From the NCBI GenBank assembly GCA_003524305.1, contig DQHW01000009.1, positions 101,691-107,720 of the forward strand: a stretch of 6,030 nucleotides of DNA, read 5' to 3'. The position numbers and the translations under genes are program-made. Source of the DNA: Anaerolineaceae bacterium. Its GTDB lineage: Bacteria > Chloroflexota > Anaerolineae > Anaerolineales > Anaerolineaceae. The notes under the pieces are model-generated. The model was not told the origin of the DNA. It was given only the letters and a program-made list of their open reading frames with translations, and searched no databases. Of this stretch, positions 1 through 5,723 are shown piece by piece. Numbering within the stretch: the stretch's first letter is position 1; each line of letters starts with the position of its first letter.

Positions 1-1
1 C

Positions 2-556
2 AAACCCGCCAATCTCGGCTCCTCCGTGGGCATCAGCAAATGCAACAACCGCTCTGATTTGCTCGAAGGTCTGCTTGAAGCTGCCCGTTTTGACCGCCGT
101 GTGCTCATCGAACGCGGCGTCAATGCCCGCGAGATCGAAGTCTCCGTGCTCGGCAATGCAGACCCCATCGCTTCCATCGCCGGCGAGGTTCGCCCCATGG
201 ACGAGTTCTACACCTACGATGCCAAATACATACACGACACCTCCGAGTTGGTCATCCCCGCGGATGTTGATGCAGCCACCATGACCAAAATCCGCGAAGT
301 TGCGGTTGCCGCCTTCAAAGCCATCGACGGCGCAGGCATGGCCCGTGTGGATTTTCTGCTCGACCGCGATACCAACGAGGTTTACCTGAACGAAGTGAAT
401 ACCATCCCTGGTTTCACCAAGATCAGCATGTACCCCAAATTGTGGGCGGCCACCGGCATTTCATACACGGAGTTGGTTGACCGCCTGATTGACCTCGCCC
501 TTCAGCGCAAAGCTGAACGTGATAACACAGAACGCATCTTTAGGAGTAACGAGTGA
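2..556 (+). CDS. ddl: D-alanine--D-alanine ligase, C-terminal part (cut by window start)
   Basis: ATP-grasp ligase that joins two D-alanines in the cytoplasm for the peptidoglycan precursor. The frame is open from base 2, so about 184 codons are visible and the N-terminal domain lies outside the window. The GTG at 26 is an internal valine, not a start: it sits inside the family motif KPANLGSSVGISK (2-40), the glycine/serine loop over ATP. Further on come the omega-loop FYTYDAKY (206-229), whose Lys-Tyr pair is typical of D-Ala-D-Ala rather than D-Ala-D-lactate enzymes, then ARVDFLLD (341-364) and NEVNTIPGFT (389-418) with the metal-binding Asp, Glu and Asn, then SMYPKLW. The ending is full length for the family. 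The stop overlaps the ftsQ start in GTGA, so the two are probably translationally coupled. The visible part looks intact and functional. Confidence 0.95.
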   Translation, partial: KPANLGSSVGISKCNNRSDLLEGLLEAARFDRRVLIERGVNAREIEVSVLGNADPIASIAGEVRPMDEFYTYDAKYIHDTSELVIPADVDAATMTKIREVAVAAFKAIDGAGMARVDFLLDRDTNEVYLNEVNTIPGFTKISMYPKLWAATGISYTELVDRLIDLALQRKAERDNTERIFRSNE

Positions 557-1650
557 GCGATCGCGCTACCAGCCAGGAACAATCACGTGCAGAGCAGCTC
601 CGTTTAAAACGGCAGCAGATTTCGCGCGCCGTGGTGATCCCGACTAAAAAAGAAGCACCCGAACCCCTCAGACGCCCGGTGGTTAACCCCTTCGGACGCA
701 GTGCCGTTCAGCAGCCTTCATTCGAACAGCCTATCAAACGTGCTTCTGTGATCACTTCACACTCCACCCCGTTCTCCACGCCGCTGCGTGAAACTGTTTC
801 GACACCCGCCCGCCGCAAGGCTTACCATGTGGCTGCAAATGGGGTCGAAACCCGCCTGCCCTCCATGCCCCGGCTGCACTTTAGCTGGCAGTGGGTCTCA
901 GGCTTCATGGTCGTGGTCACCCTTACCGCTGTGCTGCTCATGCTCACCCTCGATGTATTCAAGGTCACCCAAGTGCAGGTGGAAGGTCTTAAACGCGTAC
1001 AACCCGCCGATATTTTAGCTGTTGTGCAGAATAACACCCAATCCATCTTCACCATTGACCGCCAAAAAGTTGTGGATGAAATTGGCCTCGCTTTCCCTGA
1101 ACTCACCGACACCACCCTCAAAGTGGATATGTCTGGTGCCATTCTCATCACTGCCGCAGAACGTACCCCTGTGATGGCCTGGGATGCCGCTGAATCTCTC
1201 TTTTGGTTTGATGCTGATGGTGTCGTCATGACCCCGCGCGGAGATGTTGGCCCATTGATGATGGTAAGTTCAGACAGCAGTGTTCCCCTCACCAAACCGG
1301 TGACTGGCATTCACAGCGCCGTGGATTTCGCAAACCTGGTCTTGGCCCGCAAAATCGATCCCCTCACCCCGGCGGATATGATCAACAACCTCAATCCTGA
1401 AGTCATGAAAGCCGCCATCGACCTCAATGCTTTATTGCCAGGCGGCGCCTCTCTGGTTTACGATCCCATATCAGGTATGGGTTGGCGAGACCCCCGTGGC
1501 TGGAAGGTGTTTTTTGGCCTGGATTTATCAAACATCGCTTTTAAGCAGGTAGAATACCAGGCGATTGTCGATGCCCTGACCGCTAAAGGCATCACCCCCA
1601 CTGTGATCAGTGTGGCTCATGTAGATTTTCCTTATTACAGGACCAAGTAG
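553..1650 (+). CDS. ftsQ: Cell division protein FtsQ (DivIB family)
   Basis: Bitopic membrane protein that recruits the FtsB/FtsL complex to the division site. The 365 residues fall into a cytoplasmic region (1-112) rich in Pro, Arg, Gln and Ser; one membrane helix (about 113-134, VSGFMVVVTLTAVLLML); a POTRA domain (about 137-203) starting FKVTQVQVEGLKRV and containing SIFTID; the family signature AERTPVMAW (202-210) followed by a FDADGVV turn; and a beta domain ending in DFPYYR, like the usual FtsQ end. The start is GTG, chosen because AGGAG (542-546) lies 6 bases upstream and because of the 4-bp overlap with ddl. The cytoplasmic tail is far longer than the roughly 25 residues of E. coli FtsQ and looks disordered. 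Order ddl-ftsQ-ftsA-ftsZ supports the name, since FtsQ sequences diverge strongly. Confidence 0.93.
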   Translation: MSDRATSQEQSRAEQLRLKRQQISRAVVIPTKKEAPEPLRRPVVNPFGRSAVQQPSFEQPIKRASVITSHSTPFSTPLRETVSTPARRKAYHVAANGVETRLPSMPRLHFSWQWVSGFMVVVTLTAVLLMLTLDVFKVTQVQVEGLKRVQPADILAVVQNNTQSIFTIDRQKVVDEIGLAFPELTDTTLKVDMSGAILITAAERTPVMAWDAAESLFWFDADGVVMTPRGDVGPLMMVSSDSSVPLTKPVTGIHSAVDFANLVLARKIDPLTPADMINNLNPEVMKAAIDLNALLPGGASLVYDPISGMGWRDPRGWKVFFGLDLSNIAFKQVEYQAIVDALTAKGITPTVISVAHVDFPYYRTK

Positions 1651-1658
1651 GAACCGGT

Positions 1659-2909
1659 ATGAATGATCCAATTGTAGTCGGCATAGACATCGGCACCACC
1701 AAGGTTTGCACCCTCGTCGCCCGCCTCGAAGGCGAAAATGACATGCGCATTCTCGGCGTGGGCATTGAACCGTCTCAGGGCATCAAGGGCGGATCGGTGG
1801 TCGACATTGCAGCCGCCTCCACTTCGATCTCTCGCTCCATCGAGAAAGCCGAACGCACCTCTGGTCTTGAAATTACTTCAGCCCTGGTCAGTCTGGCCGG
1901 CTCGCACGTCTCCGCGCTCAATTCTCGCGGCGTGGCGGGCATCTCTGGCGGCGTGATCGATCAGGACGACGTCTGGCGTGCACTGGATGCCGCCCAGGCT
2001 GTCGCCATCCCCCACAACCGCGAAGTAATTCATGTCATTCAGCGCGGCTTCACCGTGGATGGTCAGGAAGGCATTCAGACCCCTATCGGCTTTTCTGGTT
2101 ACCGCCTCGAAGTCGAAGCCCACATCATCACCGCTGCTTCTGCCACCGTCGAAAACCTGCGCCAATGCGTTCAGGCTTCGGGTGTGCAGGTTTCGCAATT
2201 CGTGCTCAACCCCCTCGCTTCTGCCGAGGTCGTGCTCAATAAAACCGAACGAGACATGGGCGTCTGCGTCTGTGATATCGGCGGTGGCACCAGCGACCTC
2301 GCCATTTACGTCAACGGGGATGTCTGGCACACCATGGTGCTGCCCGTCGGCGGCGCCCACATCACCCAGGATATTGCCGTGGGCTTGCGCGTCAGCCCCG
2401 AACAGGCCGAAATGGTCAAAAAACAGCACGGATTTGCCCTCAAGAACGAAGTGGGTGAAGACGAGTTCTTTACCATGCGCGCTTTCGGTGAAGAACATCC
2501 CATCCAGGTAAGCCGGCGCGATTTGGCTCACATCATCGAAGCCCGCGTGGATGAGATATTCTCACTCCTCTCGCAAGAAATCCGCCGCTCTGGTTATGAT
2601 TCCATGCTGCCCGCTGGCATGGTGCTCACCGGTGGAACCAGTCTGCTCGCCGGCATCCGCCCACTCGCCACACGCGTTTTGGGCATGCCCGTCCGCATCG
2701 CCCGCCCCGACAACATGATCGGGTTGGTCGATCAACTTCAGTCACCCTCCTACGCCACAAGCGTGGGGTTGCTCAAATGGGCCGAACTCATGCACGAAAC
2801 CATGACCCCTGCCACCCGCTCCAAGGTGCAGAAAAGTCATAAAAGGGCTCGTCCCGTCGGTGTCAATTGGGGTGAAGTCAAGAATTGGTTGGGAAGACTT
2901 TTACCGTAA
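1659..2909 (+). CDS. ftsA: Cell division protein FtsA, actin-like membrane anchor of FtsZ
   Basis: Actin-fold ATPase that polymerises on the inner face of the membrane, binds the FtsZ tail and recruits later divisome proteins. Visible motifs in 416 residues: phosphate-1 loop GIDIGTTK (8-15), the SHS2 (1C) subdomain (about 84-162), NPLASAEVVL (184-193), phosphate-2 loop CDIGGGTSDLAIY (205-217) and the adenosine motif VLTGGTSLLAGI (322-333). After a basic linker (KVQKSHKRARP) the protein ends in a short amphipathic helix (about 402-416, with WGEVKNWLGRLL), matching the membrane-targeting sequence of FtsA. Length is normal. ATG at 1659 is supported by AGGA at 1649-1652, which overlaps the ftsQ stop; only 8 bases separate the genes, so they are co-transcribed. 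All key ATPase motifs are present. Confidence 0.97.
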   Translation: MNDPIVVGIDIGTTKVCTLVARLEGENDMRILGVGIEPSQGIKGGSVVDIAAASTSISRSIEKAERTSGLEITSALVSLAGSHVSALNSRGVAGISGGVIDQDDVWRALDAAQAVAIPHNREVIHVIQRGFTVDGQEGIQTPIGFSGYRLEVEAHIITAASATVENLRQCVQASGVQVSQFVLNPLASAEVVLNKTERDMGVCVCDIGGGTSDLAIYVNGDVWHTMVLPVGGAHITQDIAVGLRVSPEQAEMVKKQHGFALKNEVGEDEFFTMRAFGEEHPIQVSRRDLAHIIEARVDEIFSLLSQEIRRSGYDSMLPAGMVLTGGTSLLAGIRPLATRVLGMPVRIARPDNMIGLVDQLQSPSYATSVGLLKWAELMHETMTPATRSKVQKSHKRARPVGVNWGEVKNWLGRLLP

Positions 2910-2913
2910 GTCA

Positions 2914-2932
2914 CCAGGTCTGCCAAACCTGG
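2914..2932 (+). repeat. Small hairpin between ftsA and ftsZ
   Basis: CCAGGT (2914-2919) and ACCTGG (2927-2932) form a perfect 6-bp stem with a 7-base loop, starting five bases after the ftsA stop. No T-run follows directly, so it is not a convincing terminator. It could be a transcript-processing or stabilising element that helps raise ftsZ expression over ftsA, or one copy of a dispersed small palindrome. The structure is visible; its role is a guess. Confidence 0.4.
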
Positions 2933-2959
2933 ATACACATCAAAGTATTTTTATTCAAT

Positions 2960-2964
2960 GGAGG
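2960..2964 (+). promoter_or_regulatory. Ribosome binding site deciding the ftsZ start
   Basis: GGAGG lies 8 bases upstream of the ATG at 2973. The other in-frame ATG at 2958 overlaps this GGAGG by one base and has only TTTTTATTCA before it, with no Shine-Dalgarno match. This argues that translation starts at 2973. Confidence 0.85.
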
Positions 2965-2972
2965 AAAAAACG

Positions 2973-4139
2973 ATGGAGACCAACAAAATGCAAGATAACA
3001 GATCGCAGAACGAAGCTTTCGCCCGAATTAAAGTAGTGGGTGTCGGCGGCGGCGGATGTAACGCCGTCAACCGCATGATCGCTGAAGGCGTTCAAGGCAT
3101 CGAATTTATTGCCGTGAACACTGATGCCCAGGCCCTCGTGCAATCCAAAGCCCAGCTCAAGGTGCGCATTGGCGACAAAACCACCGGCGGACTCGGCGCT
3201 GGCGGCAACCCCGAGGTTGGCAAAAAGTCAGCCGAAGAATCATCTGAAGAATTGTACGAAATCCTCAAGGGCAGCGATATGGTATTTGTCACTGCCGGCA
3301 TGGGCGGCGGAACCGGCACGGGTGCAGCAGCCGTTGTGGCTCAAATCGCCCGCGAAATCGGCGCCCTGACCATCGGCGTCGTCACCCGTCCCTTCACTTT
3401 TGAAGGTTCCAAACGCCTTCAGGGTGCCGAACAGGGTATTGCCCGCCTCAAAGAACATGCAGATACCCTCATCGTCATCCCCAACGATCGCCTGCTGCAA
3501 ATTGTAGATCGTAAATCCAGCCTGCAGGATTCCCTCAAAACCGCGGACGATGTTCTGCGCCAGGGCATCCAGGGCATTTCGGAATTGATCACCGTCCCCG
3601 GTTTGATCAACCTTGACTTCGCAGACGTGCGCACCATCATGTCTGAGGGCGGAGCCGCCCTCATGGCCGTTGGCCGCGCCACCGGTGAAGACCGTGCCCA
3701 GAAAGCCGCTGAACAAGCCATTTCGAGCCAACTGCTCGACATCACCATTGACGGCGCCCGCGGCATCCTCTTCAACATCACCGGCGGTCCCAGCCTCACC
3801 CTAATGGAAGTCAATCAAGCCGCTGCCATCATTAAAGAAACCGCGCATCCCGACGTCAACCTCATCTTCGGTGCCGTTATCGACCCGAACATGGGCGACG
3901 ACCTGCGCATAACGGTCATTGCCACGGGTTTTGACCAGGCCGGCATGCGGTCGGCCAGCTCACAGAGCCAACAGCGTTACGATCCCGCGCGTGTCGTGCA
4001 GGCGCCTACTTTCGGTGAAAGCATCGAATCATCAGGCAGCCAAAAAGTGAATGACACCGTCTTTGAACCCCGTGTCATCGACACCCGTGACCTTAACGTA
4101 CCTGCCTTCTTACGCAACCGCTTGAACGATAGCAAATAA
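2973..4139 (+). CDS. ftsZ: Cell division protein FtsZ, tubulin-like GTPase
   Basis: Self-assembling GTPase that forms the Z-ring at mid-cell. From the ATG at 2973 it has 388 residues (five more from the ATG at 2958, which lacks a ribosome binding site). Visible: the N-terminal nucleotide-binding stretch VVGVGGGGCNAVNRM (about 21-35), NTDAQAL, the tubulin signature GMGGGTGTG (about 109-117), the RPFTFEG segment, and the T7 loop NLDFADVRTIM (about 213-223) whose two aspartates (215, 218) complete the GTPase site of the neighbouring subunit. A short variable linker rich in Ser and Gln (about 325-370) leads to the conserved tail LNVPAFLRNRL, which binds FtsA. All catalytic elements are intact. 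It follows ftsA by 63 bp and is probably the last gene of the dcw operon here, as a strong hairpin follows about 100 bp downstream. Confidence 0.98.
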   Translation: METNKMQDNRSQNEAFARIKVVGVGGGGCNAVNRMIAEGVQGIEFIAVNTDAQALVQSKAQLKVRIGDKTTGGLGAGGNPEVGKKSAEESSEELYEILKGSDMVFVTAGMGGGTGTGAAAVVAQIAREIGALTIGVVTRPFTFEGSKRLQGAEQGIARLKEHADTLIVIPNDRLLQIVDRKSSLQDSLKTADDVLRQGIQGISELITVPGLINLDFADVRTIMSEGGAALMAVGRATGEDRAQKAAEQAISSQLLDITIDGARGILFNITGGPSLTLMEVNQAAAIIKETAHPDVNLIFGAVIDPNMGDDLRITVIATGFDQAGMRSASSQSQQRYDPARVVQAPTFGESIESSGSQKVNDTVFEPRVIDTRDLNVPAFLRNRLNDSK

Positions 4140-4236
4140 GAGGTAAATTGGTTCTGCTCAGGCAAAAGATTTTGTTGTCTCTCCATAAGAAAGACAGGCA
4201 TACGCTGGCTGCGTAATGCTTGCTCCATCGTGATCC

Positions 4237-4265
4237 AAAGCTGGCGGCTGGTCTCCGCCAGCTTT
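4237..4265 (+). terminator. Probable terminator of the dcw operon after ftsZ
   Basis: AAAGCTGGCGG (4237-4247) and CCGCCAGCTTT (4255-4265) form a perfect 11-bp stem with a 7-base loop, about 100 bp past the ftsZ stop. The A/T ends of the stem supply the only T-run (CTTTGTGGTT), so it is an imperfect intrinsic terminator. The symmetric A and T flanks could let it work from both sides. Position between ftsZ and the separate nrdR promoter supports the call. Confidence 0.6.
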
Positions 4266-4316
4266 GTGGTTAATATACATTACTTCCGATTATGGTAATC
4301 AGAAGTTATTTAAATT

Positions 4317-4347
4317 GTCATTGCGAGCGTTCTTTGCGAAGCAATCC
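4317..4347. repeat. CATTGCGAGCG...GCGAAGCAATC-type dispersed palindrome
   Basis: GTCATTGCGAGCG (4317-4329) and TTGCGAAGCAATCC (4334-4347) make an imperfect inverted repeat whose outer ATTGC/GCAAT arms match perfectly. From memory, closely similar intergenic elements are scattered through many environmental bacterial genomes, including Chloroflexota. Only one copy is in this window, so its status as a genome-wide repeat is an inference. Confidence 0.5.
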
Positions 4348-4440
4348 CCTCTAAGGTTTACCCGTTACCTCCAAACGGAATCTGGTCCATCGTCTCTTGG
4401 GCAATTCATGCAGTGTTTGCATTTTAGGTGAGCAGCGTTC

Positions 4441-4463
4441 GGGGCGGGTCGCGGACCCGCCCC
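4441..4463. repeat. GC-rich 10-bp perfect hairpin
   Basis: GGGGCGGGTC and GACCCGCCCC pair perfectly around a 3-base GCG loop. The right flank, read on the - strand, gives TTGTAGGGGCG (4458-4468), which also occurs on the + strand at 5315-5325 inside the first 184-bp repeat unit. This looks like a mobile palindromic repeat rather than a terminator, since no T-run follows at once on either strand. Confidence 0.6.
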
Positions 4464-4515
4464 TACAATTAATTTTCGTTCTTTTACCCTTCCCTTTAGT
4501 AATGTTAGTCGCGGT

Positions 4516-4570
4516 TTATGCGCACCACATGTCCCCAGTTTTATCGGGGCGAGCGGAGCGAGTGGTGGTA
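4516..4570. repeat. CACCAC-CCCC/GGGG-GTGGTG hairpin module, copy upstream of nrdR
   Basis: Outer arms CACCAC (4523-4528) and GTGGTG (4562-4567) enclose inner arms CCCC (4533-4536) and GGGG (4546-4549) with a T-rich loop. The same module recurs downstream of nrdR at about 5338-5390 and 5522-5574, sharing TGTCCCCAGTTTT and a GCGAnCGnAGnGAG stretch in the same orientation. Its upstream context also shares CAATTAATTTTC (4466-4477) with the second downstream unit (5487-5498), so it is a diverged relative of that repeat. Confidence 0.65.
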
Positions 4571-4581
4571 TTTCGTGGTTA

Positions 4582-4637
4582 AGAATTGGTTCTGACGACT
4601 CTCTTTTCTCTGTTCTCGGTTCTCTGCTCTTGAATTC
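4582..4637 (-). repeat. 7-bp tandem repeat array upstream of nrdR
   Basis: Read on the - strand the stretch splits into eight successive heptamers: GAATTCA, AGAGCAG, AGAACCG, AGAACAG, AGAAAAG, AGAGTCG, TCAGAAC, CAATTCT. The inner ones fit a GARNNNA pattern. It resembles the array at 5194-5277 but points the other way. Arrays of degenerate heptamers are known as intergenic repeats in several bacterial groups. The unit nearest nrdR carries most of its -35 box. Confidence 0.65.
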
Positions 4638-4658
4638 CACCCCCACCTGTGCTATCAT
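4630..4658 (+). promoter_or_regulatory. Sigma-70-type promoter of nrdR
   Basis: TTGAAT (4630-4635), a 17-base spacer and TATCAT (4653-4658) preceded by TGC, an extended -10 motif. Spacing is ideal and each hexamer has two mismatches or fewer to consensus. Transcription would start near 4665, leaving a leader of about 80 bases. It falls after the probable ftsZ terminator and so makes nrdR a separate unit. I found no sequence resembling the NrdR box palindrome over it, so autoregulation is not supported by the sequence. Confidence 0.6.
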
Positions 4659-4690
4659 AAGCGCTACCTATAACACTAAAGCCCATCCCC

Positions 4691-4708
4691 TCCCCCATAT
4701 CTGGGGGA
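4691..4708 (+). promoter_or_regulatory. Hairpin in the nrdR leader
   Basis: TCCCCCA (4691-4697) and TGGGGGA (4702-4708) form a 7-bp stem with a 4-base loop TATC. It lies within the predicted transcript, 26 bases before the ribosome binding site. It may stabilise the message or modulate initiation. It does not cover the Shine-Dalgarno site and has no T-run, so it is not a terminator. Confidence 0.5.
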
Positions 4709-4743
4709 CAATAACAAACAACCTCGGTACACCCGGAGGAAAC

Positions 4744-5193
4744 ATGCGCTGCCCTTACTGCCAGGACGATAATTCAAAGGTACTTGACACCACCCATGAC
4801 TCTCGCGGAGGCGTGAGACGCCGCCGTGAATGTGAACACTGCGGACAGCGCTTCTCCACCTACGAACGACCGATCCTCGCCACGCCGCTCATCATCAAGC
4901 GCTCCGGTACCCGCGAAGAATTCAACCGCGACAAACTCCTCGAAGGCATCCGCATGTCATGCACCAAGCGCCCCGTTTCTGCCGCGGATATCAACCACCT
5001 GGTGAGCGAGATCGAAACCAACCTGCAGAAAATGGGCCGCGAAGAAGTCTCCTCCCGCGTGGTTGGCGACATGGTCATCAACGGACTCAAGGACCTCGAC
5101 CAGATCGCCTACATCCGCTATGCCATCGTCTATCTGCAATTATCTGACCTGCAGTCCATCCGCACCGAGATTGATCATCTGCTGGAGGGTTAA
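4744..5193 (+). CDS. nrdR: Transcriptional repressor NrdR of ribonucleotide reductase genes
   Basis: Zinc-ribbon and ATP-cone repressor that binds nrd promoters when loaded with dATP/ATP, matching dNTP synthesis to need. The 149 residues are the usual family length. The zinc ribbon uses CPYC (3-6) and CEHC (30-33), with the family's Arg-rich run RRRREC between them and RFSTYER after. The ATP-cone spans about 46-136 with IIKRSGTREEFNRDKL at its front and IAYIRYAIVYLQLSDL near its end. The start ATG at 4744 has GGAGG (4735-4739) 4 bases upstream; the frame is open further back to 4630, but that part overlaps the predicted promoter and leader. The gene is on its own promoter. No ribonucleotide reductase gene is visible; in related genomes one may follow, but this is a recollection. 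An array of heptamers begins directly after its stop codon. Confidence 0.97.
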   Translation: MRCPYCQDDNSKVLDTTHDSRGGVRRRRECEHCGQRFSTYERPILATPLIIKRSGTREEFNRDKLLEGIRMSCTKRPVSAADINHLVSEIETNLQKMGREEVSSRVVGDMVINGLKDLDQIAYIRYAIVYLQLSDLQSIRTEIDHLLEG

Positions 5194-5277
5194 AGGCAGA
5201 GAATCGAGAGCAGAGAGTAGAGAATCGTGAACCGAGAACCGAGAACCGTGAATCGTGACGTGTAATTCGTGATTTGG
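5194..5277 (+). repeat. 7-bp tandem repeat array after nrdR
   Basis: Twelve consecutive heptamers run from the base after the nrdR stop codon: AGGCAGA, GAATCGA, GAGCAGA, GAGTAGA, GAATCGT, GAACCGA, GAACCGA, GAACCGT, GAATCGT, GACGTGT, AATTCGT, GATTTGG. The core consensus is GAAYCGW. The last three units are decayed. The array is in opposite orientation to the one at 4582-4637, so the two bracket nrdR. Open frames on the - strand through it encode periodic SRFS-type peptides, an effect of the 21-bp (three-unit) phase and not a real protein. Confidence 0.8.
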
Positions 5278-5278
5278 T

Positions 5279-5462
5279 AAACCCCTGCTCTCTAAAAACC
5301 ACCATGTAATTTTCTTGTAGGGGCGTATTGTGCGAATTATGCACACCACCTGTCCCCAGTTTTTTAGGGGCGAACGAAGTGAGAGGTGCCACGCCCTCTC
5401 GCGTTTGGATCATTTATTTCTCACGCGGAGCCGCGAAGTACGCGGAGAAGACCTTTCTTTGC
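5279..5462 (+). repeat. 184-bp direct repeat, unit 1
   Basis: It starts AAACCCCTGCTCTCTAAAAA and ends at TTTCTTTGC. It holds TTGTAGGGGCG (5315-5325), the CACCAC-CCCC/GGGG module (about 5338-5390) and a TTCTCACGCG/CGCGGAGAA hairpin (5418-5449, one bulged A). By hand alignment it differs from unit 2 at about 17 positions, including two compensating 1-bp indels that leave both units exactly 184 bp long. Here the outer module arm is changed to GAGGTG, so the CACCAC pairing is weakened. Confidence 0.85.
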
Positions 5463-5646
5463 AAACCCCTTCCCTCTAAAAAACACCAATTAATTTTCTT
5501 GTATGAGCGAATGGTGCGAATTGTGCACACCACCTGTCCCCAGTTTTTTCGGGGCGAACGAAGTGAGTGGTGCATACGCCCTCTCGCGTTTGGATCATTT
5601 ATTTCTCACGCGGAGTCGCGAAGCACGCGGAGAAGACCTTCTTTGC
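5463..5646 (+). repeat. 184-bp direct repeat, unit 2
   Basis: Same architecture as unit 1, beginning AAACCCCTTCCCTCTAAAAA. The CACCAC (5528-5533)/GTGGTG (5567-5572) outer arms and CCCC (5538-5541)/GGGG (5551-5554) inner arms are intact. The second hairpin, TTCTCACGCG with CGCGGAGAA, lies at 5603-5634. Elements like TTCTCACGCGGAG...CGCGGAGA are, from memory, widespread intergenic repeats. Frames that cross the units give no family-like protein. Confidence 0.85.
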
Positions 5647-5715
5647 AAACCCCTTCCCTCTAAAAAACACCTATTAATTTTCTTGTTGTTCACGTTTGGA
5701 TCACCCTACCACTCA
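5647..5715 (+). repeat. 184-bp direct repeat, unit 3, internally shortened
   Basis: Its first 39 bases match unit 2 with a single difference. It then jumps from CTTGT to CGTTTGGATCA (5693-5703), which in unit 2 lies about 78 bp further on. The missing piece is the part that holds the CACCAC-CCCC/GGGG module. Beyond 5703 the match fades into CTCACACGCG (5712-5721). It is either a deletion or a form that never had the module. Confidence 0.75.
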
Positions 5716-5723
5716 CACGCGAT

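Larger units (their letters stand above)
4140..4743. other. Non-coding ftsZ-nrdR gap filled with small repeats
   Basis: This 604-bp gap has no convincing gene. In order it holds a probable terminator (4237-4265), a CATTGCGAGCG-type element (4317-4347), a 10-bp GC hairpin (4441-4463), a CCCC/GGGG module related to the downstream 184-bp repeat (4516-4570), a 7-bp repeat array (4582-4637), the nrdR promoter (4630-4658) and a leader hairpin (4691-4708). Open frames crossing it on either strand read through these repeats and have no family-like sequence. Confidence 0.8.

Noticed and set aside
1878..2531. Long - strand open frame of 217 codons inside ftsA
   Set aside because: Shadow of a GC-rich coding sequence; ftsA on the + strand has all its conserved motifs here.
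4365..4658. - strand 97-codon frame
   Set aside because: It covers the GC hairpin, the CACCAC module and the heptamer array; basic, low-complexity product and no start signal.
4630..4743. Longer NrdR with 38 extra N-terminal residues
   Set aside because: The family begins at MRCPYC, GGAGG sits just before 4744, and the extra part overlaps the promoter and leader.
5087..5413. - strand open frame with periodic SRFS-type peptide
   Set aside because: The periodicity comes from the 7-bp array (three units make 21 bp); the frame also overlaps the nrdR end.
5279..5715. CRISPR array
   Set aside because: Only three units of 184 bp with no short repeat and unique spacer pattern, and no cas genes.
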